Assembly (NCBI RefSeq): GCF_002735905.1
Contig: NZ_PEBD01000010.1
Span: 558,001 to 622,000, forward strand
DNA: 64,000 bases
Source: Williamsia muralis
GTDB lineage: Bacteria; Actinomycetota; Actinomycetes; Mycobacteriales; Mycobacteriaceae
Direction of reading: 5' to 3'
The notes beneath the pieces are model-generated. The model was given only the letters and a program-made list of their open reading frames with translations. It made no database searches and was not told the DNA's origin. Each line of letters starts with the position of its first letter. The stretch's first letter is position 1. Made by a program: the position numbers and the translations under genes. This document shows positions 15,995-24,873 of the stretch, piece by piece.

Positions 15995-16770
15995 TGAGCA
16001 GCTTTGAGACCATCACCACCGAGCAGCGGGGCCGAGTCGGCATCATCACGCTGAACAGGCCAAAAGCGCTCAACGCGTTGAACTCTCAGCTGATGACCGA
16101 GGTGGTTGGAGCCGCGCAGGCGTATGACGCCGACGCGTCTGTGGGTGCCATCGTTATCGCAGGCTCCGAACGTGCCTTTGCTGCGGGCGCTGACATCAAA
16201 GAGATGGCCGACAAGTCGTACGTCGACATGCTTTCTGAAGACTTCTTCAGCGCTTGGGGACACCTGACCGAGGTCCGCACCCCGGTGGTTGCGGCGGTGG
16301 CCGGATTCGCCCTCGGTGGTGGATGTGAACTGGCCATGATGTGCGACATCATCATCGCCGCAGAGAACGCCGTATTCGGTCAGCCCGAGATCAACTTGGG
16401 CGTTGTCCCGGGAATCGGTGGCTCACAACGACTTACGCGTGCGATCGGCAAGGCGAAGGCCATGGACATGGTGCTGACCGGCCGGCGCATGAAGGTCGAC
16501 GAGGCCGAGCGTGCCGGCCTCGTTTCGAGGGTGGTACCCACCGAGTCGTACCTGGAGGATGCGATCGAGGTGGCGAACACGATCGCAGAGCTGTCGCTGC
16601 CGATCACCATGTTGGCCAAGCAGGCAGTGAACCGCTCACAGGAAGTGGGACTGACCGAGGGCGTCCTGTTCGAGCGGCGGGTCTTCCACTCCACGTTCGC
16701 GACCGAAGACCAATCAGAAGGTATGGGTGCGTTCGTGGAGAAGCGCGCGGCGAAGTTCAACCACCGGTAA
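15994..16770 (+). CDS. echA8: Enoyl-CoA hydratase (EchA8-type)
   Basis: A 258-residue crotonase-fold enoyl-CoA hydratase: [15 protein letters not shown], oxyanion loop [68 protein letters not shown]. The two catalytic glutamates fall in CELAMMCD and GQPEINLG, as in typical short-chain hydratases, and the sequence resembles mycobacterial EchA8. It starts at 15994, sharing one base with the stop of the HIBCH gene. Likely role is beta-oxidation or branched-chain amino-acid catabolism. Confidence 0.92.
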   Translation: MSSFETITTEQRGRVGIITLNRPKALNALNSQLMTEVVGAAQAYDADASVGAIVIAGSERAFAAGADIKEMADKSYVDMLSEDFFSAWGHLTEVRTPVVAAVAGFALGGGCELAMMCDIIIAAENAVFGQPEINLGVVPGIGGSQRLTRAIGKAKAMDMVLTGRRMKVDEAERAGLVSRVVPTESYLEDAIEVANTIAELSLPITMLAKQAVNRSQEVGLTEGVLFERRVFHSTFATEDQSEGMGAFVEKRAAKFNHR

Positions 16771-17690
16771 CCGACCAGAGCGAAGTCCGGGACGTCGCAA
16801 GACGACGTGTGCCGACGCAACCGGCCGAGTGGTCGTCTGTGAATCGTGCGTCACGATCGGTGGCCTGTGCTGCACCGCGGTTTGCAGCGATGCTCCGAAC
16901 GGCACTGACGGGCCGCGCTGACAGATTGACGTGTATCCGAGGGGCTGATCCAACGCCAAGACACCGATTCTGTCGGCGGCCTTCCACCTCTGCGGCCAGA
17001 TCGGGCATGCCCCGGCCGCAGATGCTTTCGTATCGCTCTGAGGGCTACGCGGCCTGTCATCGACGTTTCGGGCTGAACCGGCGCTGACTTTGAGACCGGG
17101 CGTTGCCAGTCGTACCCCACAGCCGCTGGGACGCCGCGAGGCTGAAGTTTGAGCAATAACTCAGGTCAAGGTACAGAAACCTAATGTTACGCACATGTTA
17201 AATCTTGACCTTAACGATCACTGCCTATTTGCGTGAGACGACTGTCACAAACGTGTATCGGCCGTGTCCGCCCTCGCGCTGCGGTCAGCTCATCGGACGA
17301 CACCAGCGGGAAGTTTTTTTAAGGGCCGACTGGGCTCCGGTCGGGCCTGTTGTGCTGCCCGGCAGCGTGTTTCGCGCGATGGGGGAAATTGCAGAGTTGG
17401 GCGGAAGGTCTTCGAAGGAATCTAATAGACGCAAGGTCTCTTAGTCGAATGTTCGAACGATCGATCATTCTCCGAGTTTGTATCGAATTTATAGAGGCCA
17501 CATCACGCCTCCAGGCGGCGACCATCGACGCGCGGTCCCCGGAATAGTGCAGTAACGTCCGTACTACGCGATGAACGCGCGGGCGGGCTCGAATAGTGCA
17601 GACATCGCATTGTAGGCCGCAATTAAGAAGCCGTTAACAAACTCACTGCTGAGATCAGCGGTGTCTTTGTCGACGCACAGGGAGGGATAG
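16771..17690. other. 920-nt gap ahead of polysaccharide locus I
   Basis: No frame here shows coding character, a ribosome site or a recognisable family. The first ~300 nt are GC-rich; from about 17150 the sequence becomes AT-richer (e.g. TTAAATCTTGACCTTAACGATC near 17197, a T7 run near 17314), which suits a long promoter/leader for the large plus-strand operon starting at 17691. An 11-bp direct repeat is noted separately. Confidence 0.5.
17542..17601 (+). promoter_or_regulatory. Direct repeat GAATAGTGCAG upstream of EPS operon I
   Basis: GAATAGTGCAG occurs at 17542-17552 and again at 17591-17601, 49 bp apart (start to start), 90-149 bp before the ATG of the first polysaccharide gene. Spacing and position would suit a regulator binding site, but two copies of 11 bp is modest evidence. 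Confidence 0.3.
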
Positions 17691-19196
17691 ATGTCCAGAC
17701 GCCAGGGGTCCGTTTCGGCCGTCGTCTGGCCAGGCGACGCGCGGGATTTGCCCCGGTCGGTGCAGGTCAAGCCGCGTGCCGAGAGTTGGGCCAGTCGTTA
17801 CGTCACGCGCGTCAGATGGACCGACGCGTTGATTGTTGCGGTCGCAGTCCTGCTTGCGCAGCACATCCGATTCGGGGTCCCCGAGGATATATCCCGAGCG
17901 GCCTCGATGACCTCTTTTATCGTGACACCCTGTCTAATTGTTGCCTGGATATTGACCCTTCGAGCGACCCAAAGCAGCGATCGTCGGATCGTCGGTGACG
18001 GACCGAACGAATACAGTCGGGTCCTTAATGCGTGCTTCATAGTTTTCGGACTACTGGCGATCGTGGACCTTGCGTTTCGCTTGAATCTTGCCCGCGGCTT
18101 CATTGCGATCGCTTTGCCCCTGGGTACCGTGAGCCTTCTCTTCTCTCGTTGGGCGTGGCGCAAGGCGTTGCACCGCAGCCGTCTGCGGCGCAGGAACTTG
18201 AGTCAAGTTCTGGTTGTCGGTGGCCCGAGCTCAGCTGTTCCACTGATCGAGCACCTGGACAAGAACCCCGGCCTCGGGTTCGAGGTCGTCGGTCTCTGTG
18301 TTCCACCAGGTAGTGAGCACCGGCCGGTCACAGTCAACGGCCATGACGTACAGATTTACGGTTCTTTCAGCGAAGCGCGTGACGCGGTCGCACTGTGCGG
18401 GGCAACCACCGTGGCAGTGACGTCTGCGGAAGCTCTCGGACATTCTGCGATGCGCGAACTGTCGTGGGAGCTCGAGGGCATGAATGTCGACATGTTGGTG
18501 TCTCCGGGGGTGACCGACGTAGCTGGGCCCCGCATGATGGTGCGGCCGGTGGCCGGCTTGCCGCTTCTACACATCGACAAACCGCGGTATGACGGCGCCA
18601 ACCGGTTCCTCAAAGCAGCGTTCGACCGCCTCGGTGCCGCAGTCCTGTTGTTGCTTGTCGCGCCAGTGCTGGTCGCTTGCGCCATAGCAGTGAAGATCAA
18701 CTCCAGTGGGCCAATCTTCTACCGCGCTGAACGCATCGGCGTGGGCAACGTGCCCTTCGACATGTGGAAGTTCCGCACCATGGTCGATGGGGCAGACAAG
18801 CAGAAGGCGGCGCTGGCCCAGAAGAACGAGGGCGCCGGCGTCCTGTTCAAACTGCGCGATGACCCGCGGGTGACGACGGTGGGGAAGAAGCTGCGGCGAT
18901 ACAGCCTCGATGAGCTTCCCCAGCTCTTCAATGTGGTGGGTGGTTCGATGAGCCTCGTAGGACCGCGGCCGCCGTTGCGGGATGAGGTTGAGCAATACAG
19001 CGGTCTTGTCACGCGACGAATGCTGGTTCGACCGGGAATCACAGGGTTGTGGCAAGTCTCAGGCCGATCTGATCTGTCCTGGGAAGAGTCTGTGCGCCTT
19101 GACCTCTCATACGTCGAGAACTGGTCGATCATGCAGGACGCGATGATCTTGTGGCGGACGGTGCGTGCAGTGGTACGAAGCGACGGCGCGTATTGA
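17691..19196 (+). CDS. Polyprenyl-phosphate glycosylphosphotransferase (EPS initiation, locus I)
   Basis: A 501-residue WbaP/CpsE-type enzyme that loads the first sugar-phosphate onto undecaprenyl phosphate. It has four N-terminal membrane segments (about residues 43-150), a CoA-binding-like central domain (VLVVGGPSSAVPLIEHL), a fifth helix near LGAAVLLLLVAPVLVACAIAV, and the catalytic bacterial sugar transferase domain: FDMWKFRTM, RRYSLDELPQLFNVV, MSLVGPRPPL, VRPGITGLWQVSGRSDL. The ATG at 17691 follows GGGAGG by 6 nt. First gene of a plus-strand series reaching 31626. The sugar (glucose or galactose) cannot be told from sequence. Confidence 0.93.
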   Translation: MSRRQGSVSAVVWPGDARDLPRSVQVKPRAESWASRYVTRVRWTDALIVAVAVLLAQHIRFGVPEDISRAASMTSFIVTPCLIVAWILTLRATQSSDRRIVGDGPNEYSRVLNACFIVFGLLAIVDLAFRLNLARGFIAIALPLGTVSLLFSRWAWRKALHRSRLRRRNLSQVLVVGGPSSAVPLIEHLDKNPGLGFEVVGLCVPPGSEHRPVTVNGHDVQIYGSFSEARDAVALCGATTVAVTSAEALGHSAMRELSWELEGMNVDMLVSPGVTDVAGPRMMVRPVAGLPLLHIDKPRYDGANRFLKAAFDRLGAAVLLLLVAPVLVACAIAVKINSSGPIFYRAERIGVGNVPFDMWKFRTMVDGADKQKAALAQKNEGAGVLFKLRDDPRVTTVGKKLRRYSLDELPQLFNVVGGSMSLVGPRPPLRDEVEQYSGLVTRRMLVRPGITGLWQVSGRSDLSWEESVRLDLSYVENWSIMQDAMILWRTVRAVVRSDGAY

Positions 19197-19198
19197 GG

Positions 19199-19732
19199 AT
19201 GAAAGTTCTCTTTGTTTGCACCGGAAACATCTGCCGGTCACCTGTGGCCGAGCGGATGCTTCAAAACCTGGGAGATGCGAGAGGTTTGCAACTCCAAGTG
19301 TCAAGTGCGGGAACAAGGGCTCTCAACGGGATGGAAATGCACCCGGAAAGTGCGCGAGTTCTCAGGGCCAGAGGAATCGACCCTGCGAACTTTCGTTCGA
19401 GCATGCTGACGGCGGACGCAGCTGAGCAGGCAGATCTCATCCTAGGCATGACTCGTGAACACCGCGCTTTCGCGAGACAACTAGCACCGGCGAGATGGAA
19501 ACGAATGTATGCGTTACGCGAGATTGCAAGTGTTGCAAACCCGGCGATGGGCGACGCCACCAACCACCGGAACGATGCTCGAATTGGTCCGACCGATGCT
19601 CGGTTAGATATCGAGGACCCGATCGGAAAACCCAGTGAGACGTTCGACAAAGTCGGGGATGCAATCGCGCAGTCAATGGAAGGCGTACTCGCATGGTTGG
19701 CTAACGGCAAAATATCTACATCGAAGACGTAG
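19199..19732 (+). CDS. Low-molecular-weight protein tyrosine phosphatase (Wzb-like)
   Basis: A 177-residue LMW-PTP with the P-loop CTGNICRS (CX5R) at residues 7-14 and the general-acid Asp in DIEDPIGKP near the C-terminus. It starts 2 nt after the stop of the initiating transferase. In Wzx/Wzy loci such phosphatases dephosphorylate the Wzc-type tyrosine kinase, present here at 30139-31626, so the pair probably tunes polymer length or export. Confidence 0.93.
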   Translation: MKVLFVCTGNICRSPVAERMLQNLGDARGLQLQVSSAGTRALNGMEMHPESARVLRARGIDPANFRSSMLTADAAEQADLILGMTREHRAFARQLAPARWKRMYALREIASVANPAMGDATNHRNDARIGPTDARLDIEDPIGKPSETFDKVGDAIAQSMEGVLAWLANGKISTSKT

Positions 19733-19740
19733 GAGTCAGC

Positions 19741-21063
19741 ATGCGAATCACTGTTTTGGGGACCGGATATCTCGGAGCTACACATGCGGCCTGCATGGCG
19801 GAACTGGGACACCAGGTTCTCGGCGTGGACGTAGACCCCTCGAAGATTGCGAAGCTACAGGCCGGGGAAGTGCCGTTCTACGAGCCGGGCCTTGAGGACG
19901 TTCTAAAACGGAATATTGCGGAAGGGCGTCTGAGTTTTACAGATTCTTACGCGCAAGCTGCTGATTTCGCAGACGCCCATTTCCTCGCTGTCGGTACGCC
20001 GCAGAAACGCGGCGAGTACGCGGCAGACCTGAGGTACGTCGACTCGGTTATTCAGGAACTGGCCCCACTCATAACTCGGCCGAGTGTGATTTTTGGGAAA
20101 TCCACCGTCCCAGTGGGAACGGCCGAACGCCTTGGCGCGCTGGCCCGTCGTCTGGCACCTGTGGGAGAGGGCCTGGAGGTTGCATGGAACCCAGAGTTTC
20201 TTCGCGAAGGTCATGCGGTCAAAGACACACTGACCCCTGACCGTTTGGTGCTTGGGACCGATCCTACGCGGGGTGGACTTGCAGAGGCGTTTGCGCGAGA
20301 TATATATTCAGCGCCTCTCGCGGCCGGCGTTCCGCTGGTGACGACAAACTTGGCTACGGCTGAGCTAGTAAAAGTCTCAGCGAACGCGTTCCTGGCGACG
20401 AAGATATCGTTCATCAACGCGATCGCTGAACTCTGTGAGGCGGCGGGCGCTGACGTCACTAAGCTTGCCGACGCGATAGGACATGACGAGCGTATTGGTC
20501 GCAAGTTCCTGAACGCGGGTATTGGATTCGGCGGAGGGTGTCTTCCCAAAGATATCCGCGCGTTTATGGCACGGGCCGGCGAATTAGGAGCGGATCAGGC
20601 GCTCACATTTCTCCGCGAGGTCGACAATATTAATATGCGCCGGAGGACGTGGATGGTCGAACAGGCCAAGAAATCGTGCGGCGGGTCATTCCTAGGGTCG
20701 AGGGTCGCAATTCTCGGAGCGGCCTTCAAACCCGAATCGGATGATGTGCGGGACTCTCCAGCGCTTAACGTGGCAGGTCAAATACAGCTCCAAGGAGCTA
20801 CAGTTAACGTTTACGACCCCAAGGCAATGGATAATTCAAGGGCTCTATTTCCTACTCTTTCGTATTGCAGCTCAGTCGAAGAGGCATGTGAGGGAGCGGA
20901 CACCGTGTTGGTGCTGACTGAATGGAAAGAGTTTACCGAAATTGATCCATCACTGCTGGCGAAGATCGTGCGAAATCGCTCAGTGGTAGACGGCAGGAAC
21001 TGTCTGGACCCAGAAACTTGGTCAGGAGCTGGATGGATATACAGAGGAACCGGACGAGGCTAG
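19741..21063 (+). CDS. ugd: UDP-glucose 6-dehydrogenase
   Basis: A 440-residue nucleotide-sugar dehydrogenase oxidising UDP-glucose to UDP-glucuronate. N-terminal Rossmann motif TVLGTGYLGATHAACMAELGH, catalytic-Cys motif GFGGGCLPKDIRAF, and C-terminal domain AILGAAFKPESDDVRDSPALNVA are all intact. AGGAG lies 6 nt before the ATG. The product UDP-GlcA is the expected substrate of the epimerase at 23251-24213, so the polymer probably contains uronic acid. UDP-ManNAc dehydrogenase is a less likely alternative. Confidence 0.92.
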   Translation: MRITVLGTGYLGATHAACMAELGHQVLGVDVDPSKIAKLQAGEVPFYEPGLEDVLKRNIAEGRLSFTDSYAQAADFADAHFLAVGTPQKRGEYAADLRYVDSVIQELAPLITRPSVIFGKSTVPVGTAERLGALARRLAPVGEGLEVAWNPEFLREGHAVKDTLTPDRLVLGTDPTRGGLAEAFARDIYSAPLAAGVPLVTTNLATAELVKVSANAFLATKISFINAIAELCEAAGADVTKLADAIGHDERIGRKFLNAGIGFGGGCLPKDIRAFMARAGELGADQALTFLREVDNINMRRRTWMVEQAKKSCGGSFLGSRVAILGAAFKPESDDVRDSPALNVAGQIQLQGATVNVYDPKAMDNSRALFPTLSYCSSVEEACEGADTVLVLTEWKEFTEIDPSLLAKIVRNRSVVDGRNCLDPETWSGAGWIYRGTGRG

Positions 21064-21093
21064 CGACCGACACCGAGAGAGTCTGGATACTGG

Positions 21094-23247
21094 ATGTTAC
21101 GAGAGATTCGCGATCAGTCGAAGAGCGCGACCCACATGAAAGTTGGCCACGGGGGTGAGGTAAGCATCGACGGCGAGATGCTCTTTTCTGCCGGAGAAGA
21201 TCAGCTAGTCGATGAACTGAAGCGGCTGATCGAGACGCAGGAGCGACACCTCGTCACCACCTGCAATGTCGACCAAATTGTCAAATTACGCAAGTCAGCA
21301 GACGCGCGGTCAGCATTTGAGGCTTCGTCCATACGGACGCTGGATGGCGCACCACTTGTACTGCTGGCGCGCCTGCTCGGAGCACGGCCCTGTGAGCGAA
21401 ATACTGGTGCGGATATGCTCACTCGATGCGCTGCCTTATCTGGAACTGAGGGATGGTCAATCGCTATCGTCGGAGGAGCAGGCGATGTAGGGGCCCAAGC
21501 GGCAAGAAACCTGAGGGTCACTTATCCGGGAGCCCGTGTAAACCATGTGCCGCTCGGCCGATTAGAGAATGTGCGGTCTGAAAAGTCTAAACCAGCTCTG
21601 GCCCAACTCAAGGATCTGCAGCCTGATATTACATTCGTATGCCTGGGGTTCCCAAAGCAAGAAGCCTGGGTCCAGTACTGGCTTTCAGAACTGCCTCCCT
21701 CCGTTTATATAGGCGCCGGAGCGGCCGCTGATTTCGCAGCCGGGTCAAAGGCACGTGCTCCCGTCTTCTTGCAGAAACTTAGCCTTGAATGGGCGTTCCG
21801 GTTGTATCAAGAGCCACGTAGGCTCTTCAAACGCTACATGATCGATGACATTCAATTCGTCAGTATTGTGCTGCGTTCAATAGTAAATGCAGTCTGGTTG
21901 CGGTCCGCAACATGGCTTTTGCGCAGCCCGGGCGCCTCATGGGCGCGGAGGTTCCGCGGAAAACCCGAGGCGAGAAAAGAGAATATGACTAAAGAACGCC
22001 CTCATCCGAGACTAGCTATTGCGAAAAATCAAGGCGCGCCGAGCACCGTGGACCGTTTGATTATCCATCAATTTGACCTTCTCAAGGCCTCTCCCGGCGG
22101 AATAGACACCTGCATACGTGGGCTTTTGAAATACTTGCCAGTCAAGACAAGCATAGCGATCGTTGGAGTGATTGCGATGGGAAGCACCTCCGAACGCCAA
22201 CTTGGAGTATGGGAGACGCACCGCATTGAAGGAAGAATAATCTACTTTCTCCCGGTCGCGCGTTTGGACCCGGCTGATCAGCACAGGAGAGTTCCGCACT
22301 CATTACGGATCGCATCTGGATTGCTGCGCTACCGTTCACGTTTGCCAATACCAAGCATTGTGCAAGTGCATCGAGCGGACCTAGCAGCATTCGTGATCGC
22401 AATGCGCTTGGCGCCGTTGGCCTATTTCGTCCACACTCAAGAGAATGGATTGACAGGGGGAAACTCGGACTCCGTTTGGCGGAAGGTTGGTGGTGCGCAC
22501 CGACAAATGGAACGTCGCGTTGTTCGGCATTCCGCAACCGTCACGGTGTTCAACGAGGATCACGCAAAAGCCCTGAAACAGCTCAACGCGGCCACAATAT
22601 TCTCTCCGACGTGGTTCGATCCGGAGATCCTATCTAGCGCCCAGAAGTCTGACACACGGACAGTAATCTGGGCGGGCCGCTTGGAGACACCGAAAGATCC
22701 AGCACTGGCGATAAACGCGGTCGCACAACTCATTAGCCAAGACCCGGGTTCATCATGGAGATTGGACATGTACGGGTTTGGCACGCAGGCAGACGCACTA
22801 CAAGAGCTAGTAGCAGGCTTTGCTCCATTTGTATCCGAAAGAATAACCTTAAGAGGGCGCGTAGATCAAAAAGAACTCGCGCGCGCAATGGGGTCTGCGA
22901 GTGCATTTGTTATGACATCTTACCCGGGCTACGAGGGGTTCCCGCGGGTCCTGGTTGAGGCCCTCGCGTCCGGGCTTCCTGCCGTCGTGACCACAGGGTC
23001 GGATACCGGGGGCCTAGTCGAGGACGGTGTTAACGGGTTCACGGTCGAGAGTCGCAATGCGGCTGAAATAGCGTCGGCCCTCGCCCGAACTACTGATATT
23101 CAACAGGAGATTGTCGCTGCAAGTGTTGCTCATCTCGCCGCGCCGGCCGTAGTGGACCGCATTTACGATCACACAGTCGACAGCTTCGGCGCGAATGAAC
23201 CCGTCGGCGTTAACGCGGCGGGATCCCCGCAGATCAAGGAAGTATGA
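21094..23247 (+). CDS. Bifunctional glycosyltransferase: WecG/TagA (GT26) fused to GT4
   Basis: A 717-residue protein with two glycosyltransferase domains. Residues ~15-250 are WecG/TagA/CpsF-like: TTCNVDQIVKLRKS, the DGAPLVLLARLLG motif, AIVGGAGDVGAQAARNLR, FVCLGFPKQEAWVQ, and VYIGAGAAADFAAGSKARAP. After a linker (~285-320) residues ~325-695 form a GT-B GT4 enzyme: HQFDLLKASPGGIDTCIRGL, VIWAGRLETPKDPALAI, and SYPGYEGFPRVLVEALASGLPAVVT with the EX7E-type region. The two are normally separate proteins, so fusion suggests two consecutive sugar additions. ATG 21094 is used; an internal ATG at 21136 is possible. Base composition is lower in GC than flanking housekeeping genes. Confidence 0.88.
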   Translation: MLREIRDQSKSATHMKVGHGGEVSIDGEMLFSAGEDQLVDELKRLIETQERHLVTTCNVDQIVKLRKSADARSAFEASSIRTLDGAPLVLLARLLGARPCERNTGADMLTRCAALSGTEGWSIAIVGGAGDVGAQAARNLRVTYPGARVNHVPLGRLENVRSEKSKPALAQLKDLQPDITFVCLGFPKQEAWVQYWLSELPPSVYIGAGAAADFAAGSKARAPVFLQKLSLEWAFRLYQEPRRLFKRYMIDDIQFVSIVLRSIVNAVWLRSATWLLRSPGASWARRFRGKPEARKENMTKERPHPRLAIAKNQGAPSTVDRLIIHQFDLLKASPGGIDTCIRGLLKYLPVKTSIAIVGVIAMGSTSERQLGVWETHRIEGRIIYFLPVARLDPADQHRRVPHSLRIASGLLRYRSRLPIPSIVQVHRADLAAFVIAMRLAPLAYFVHTQENGLTGGNSDSVWRKVGGAHRQMERRVVRHSATVTVFNEDHAKALKQLNAATIFSPTWFDPEILSSAQKSDTRTVIWAGRLETPKDPALAINAVAQLISQDPGSSWRLDMYGFGTQADALQELVAGFAPFVSERITLRGRVDQKELARAMGSASAFVMTSYPGYEGFPRVLVEALASGLPAVVTTGSDTGGLVEDGVNGFTVESRNAAEIASALARTTDIQQEIVAASVAHLAAPAVVDRIYDHTVDSFGANEPVGVNAAGSPQIKEV

Positions 23248-23250
23248 AAC

Positions 23251-24213
23251 ATGAAATGCCTGGTTACCGGCGCGGCAGGGTTTATCGGTTCGACGCTCAC
23301 GCAGAGATTACTAACTGAAGGCCATTCGGTAATTGCGATCGACGCCTTCACCGATTACTACGATTCAAGCCTGAAGAGACGAAACCTGGACGGAGTATTG
23401 AATCAGGTCGAACTAATTGAAGGAAACTTGAACGACCTCGACCTGAGCAAGGTACTGAGCCGCGGCGTCGACGTAGTATTTCACCAAGCAGGTCAACCAG
23501 GCGTACGGAAGTCTTGGGGAGAAGATTTCGGGATCTACTTAGATGAGAACATTCACGCCACACAGAAGTTACTTGAAGCGGCTGCGACTAACGAAGTAGA
23601 GAGAATCGTCTACGCGTCATCGTCGTCAATATACGGAGATGCAATCCGATATCCGACCACTGAGTCAGACTTACCTCAGCCGGTGAGCCCATACGGCGTC
23701 ACAAAGCTAGCTGCGGAACACCTTTGTTCGTTATATGCAAAGCAGTTCGGCGTACCGACTGTTTCGTTAAGGTACTTCACGGTCTACGGCCCGAAGCAGC
23801 GTCCCGACATGGCTTTTACTAAATTTATAAAATGCGCGCTAGCGGACGAGCCGCTCGAGGTATATGGCGACGGGACGCAAATTAGAGACTTCACTTACGT
23901 TGATGACGCCGTCGAGGCGAACCTGGTCGCGGCGTTTGCGCCCGGAGTTACAAAAGGTGAGGTCATGAATGTGGCTGGTGGAACAAGTATCACTGTCAAC
24001 GAGGTGATCAGCTTGCTCAGTGAAATACTGGACAAGAAAATCAAAGTAGAGTACCGATCGAATGTCCGCGGAGACGTATTTCAGACTGGGGGCACGGCTG
24101 ATCGACTGCGAGGACTCGGATGGCAGCCCCGCGTCGCCATTCGTGAGGGGCTCGAGGCGCAAGTGGAGTGGGTCCGGTCAAAGCTTGTCGGTGTGCGCCC
24201 GGTGGCAAAATGA
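23251..24213 (+). CDS. NAD-dependent sugar epimerase (UDP-glucuronate 4-epimerase-like)
   Basis: A 320-residue extended short-chain dehydrogenase: TGAAGFIGSTLTQRLL (NAD site), the Ser-rich ASSSSIYGD, the catalytic YGVTK (Tyr-x-x-x-Lys), and RYFTVYGPKQRPDMAFTKFI. It is closest by eye to UDP-glucuronate 4-epimerases, which would turn UDP-GlcA from the dehydrogenase two genes upstream into UDP-GalA. UDP-glucose 4-epimerase activity is an alternative. AAGGAAG precedes the ATG; the stop overlaps the next gene (ATGA at 24210-24213). Confidence 0.88.
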   Translation: MKCLVTGAAGFIGSTLTQRLLTEGHSVIAIDAFTDYYDSSLKRRNLDGVLNQVELIEGNLNDLDLSKVLSRGVDVVFHQAGQPGVRKSWGEDFGIYLDENIHATQKLLEAAATNEVERIVYASSSSIYGDAIRYPTTESDLPQPVSPYGVTKLAAEHLCSLYAKQFGVPTVSLRYFTVYGPKQRPDMAFTKFIKCALADEPLEVYGDGTQIRDFTYVDDAVEANLVAAFAPGVTKGEVMNVAGGTSITVNEVISLLSEILDKKIKVEYRSNVRGDVFQTGGTADRLRGLGWQPRVAIREGLEAQVEWVRSKLVGVRPVAK

Positions 24214-24860
24214 CCGGGTTCTTATCTCGCGACCTCATTAAATCTGCTAACGCCACGAGGCGAGTCAAACTCCAGCAGGACTTGGCGGCGTATGACGTGA
24301 CGGGATGGCGGCCTTCTATGCGGCTGCAGTTTCCCGGTCTCTACTATCAGAGAGTTATGCGTGATGTCGAATTTTTGTACTCGGCCGGGCGGCCTAGACT
24401 GGCAAACATACGTCGGGCCTATTTGAAGCTAATAGGAATGTTCCTGGGAATCTCGATACCGCCGGGAACTTTCGATGGCGGATTGTCGATCCCGCACTAC
24501 GGGAGCGTCATCGTGAACGACAAAGTTCGAGCAGGCCGATTCTGTCGCATACATAGCGGTACTAATCTCGGCGAAACGAGCGACGGAGCGCCGACTTTAG
24601 GTGACGGTGTTTACATCGGCCCTGGCGCAGTTCTGTACGGTCCGATCTCCATAGGCGCCGGAGCAGTCATCGGCGCCAATTCGGTGGTGAACCAGGACGT
24701 ACCACCAAGCACGCTGGCCGCAGGCTCGCCAGCTCGGCTAATGCGGCATAACAATCCGCCCGATGTAATGCCCTCTTGGATTCAGGCCAACTTGCTGCGA
24801 ATTGTCGACCGGCAGGCGGGACTCAAGGTGGACACGACTGCACAAAATGGCGAAGGCTAG
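24210..24860 (+). CDS. Serine O-acetyltransferase-like hexapeptide acyltransferase
   Basis: A 216-residue left-handed beta-helix acyltransferase. The C-terminal half has hexapeptide repeats (ISIPPGTFDGGLSIPHYGSVIVN, GDGVYIGPGAVLYGPISIGAGAVIGANSVVNQDV) and a SPARLM end. The N-terminal half (LQQDLAAYDVTGWRPSMRLQFPGLYYQRVMRDVEFL) resembles CysE helices. Start ATG 24210 overlaps the epimerase stop. In this context O-acetylation of a polymer sugar is more likely than cysteine synthesis. Confidence 0.86.
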   Translation: MTGFLSRDLIKSANATRRVKLQQDLAAYDVTGWRPSMRLQFPGLYYQRVMRDVEFLYSAGRPRLANIRRAYLKLIGMFLGISIPPGTFDGGLSIPHYGSVIVNDKVRAGRFCRIHSGTNLGETSDGAPTLGDGVYIGPGAVLYGPISIGAGAVIGANSVVNQDVPPSTLAAGSPARLMRHNNPPDVMPSWIQANLLRIVDRQAGLKVDTTAQNGEG

Positions 24861-24873
24861 AGAGGCGATTCGA

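Noticed and set aside
17205-17444. 79-codon plus-strand frame in the 920-nt gap
   Set aside because: No ribosome site, random-looking composition, no continuity with locus I.
17564-17770. 68-codon minus-strand frame with a hydrophobic end, considered as a fourth micro-protein
   Set aside because: It overlaps the start of the initiating transferase, has no ribosome site, and lacks the MxSxxDIDF / QLLxGL pattern.
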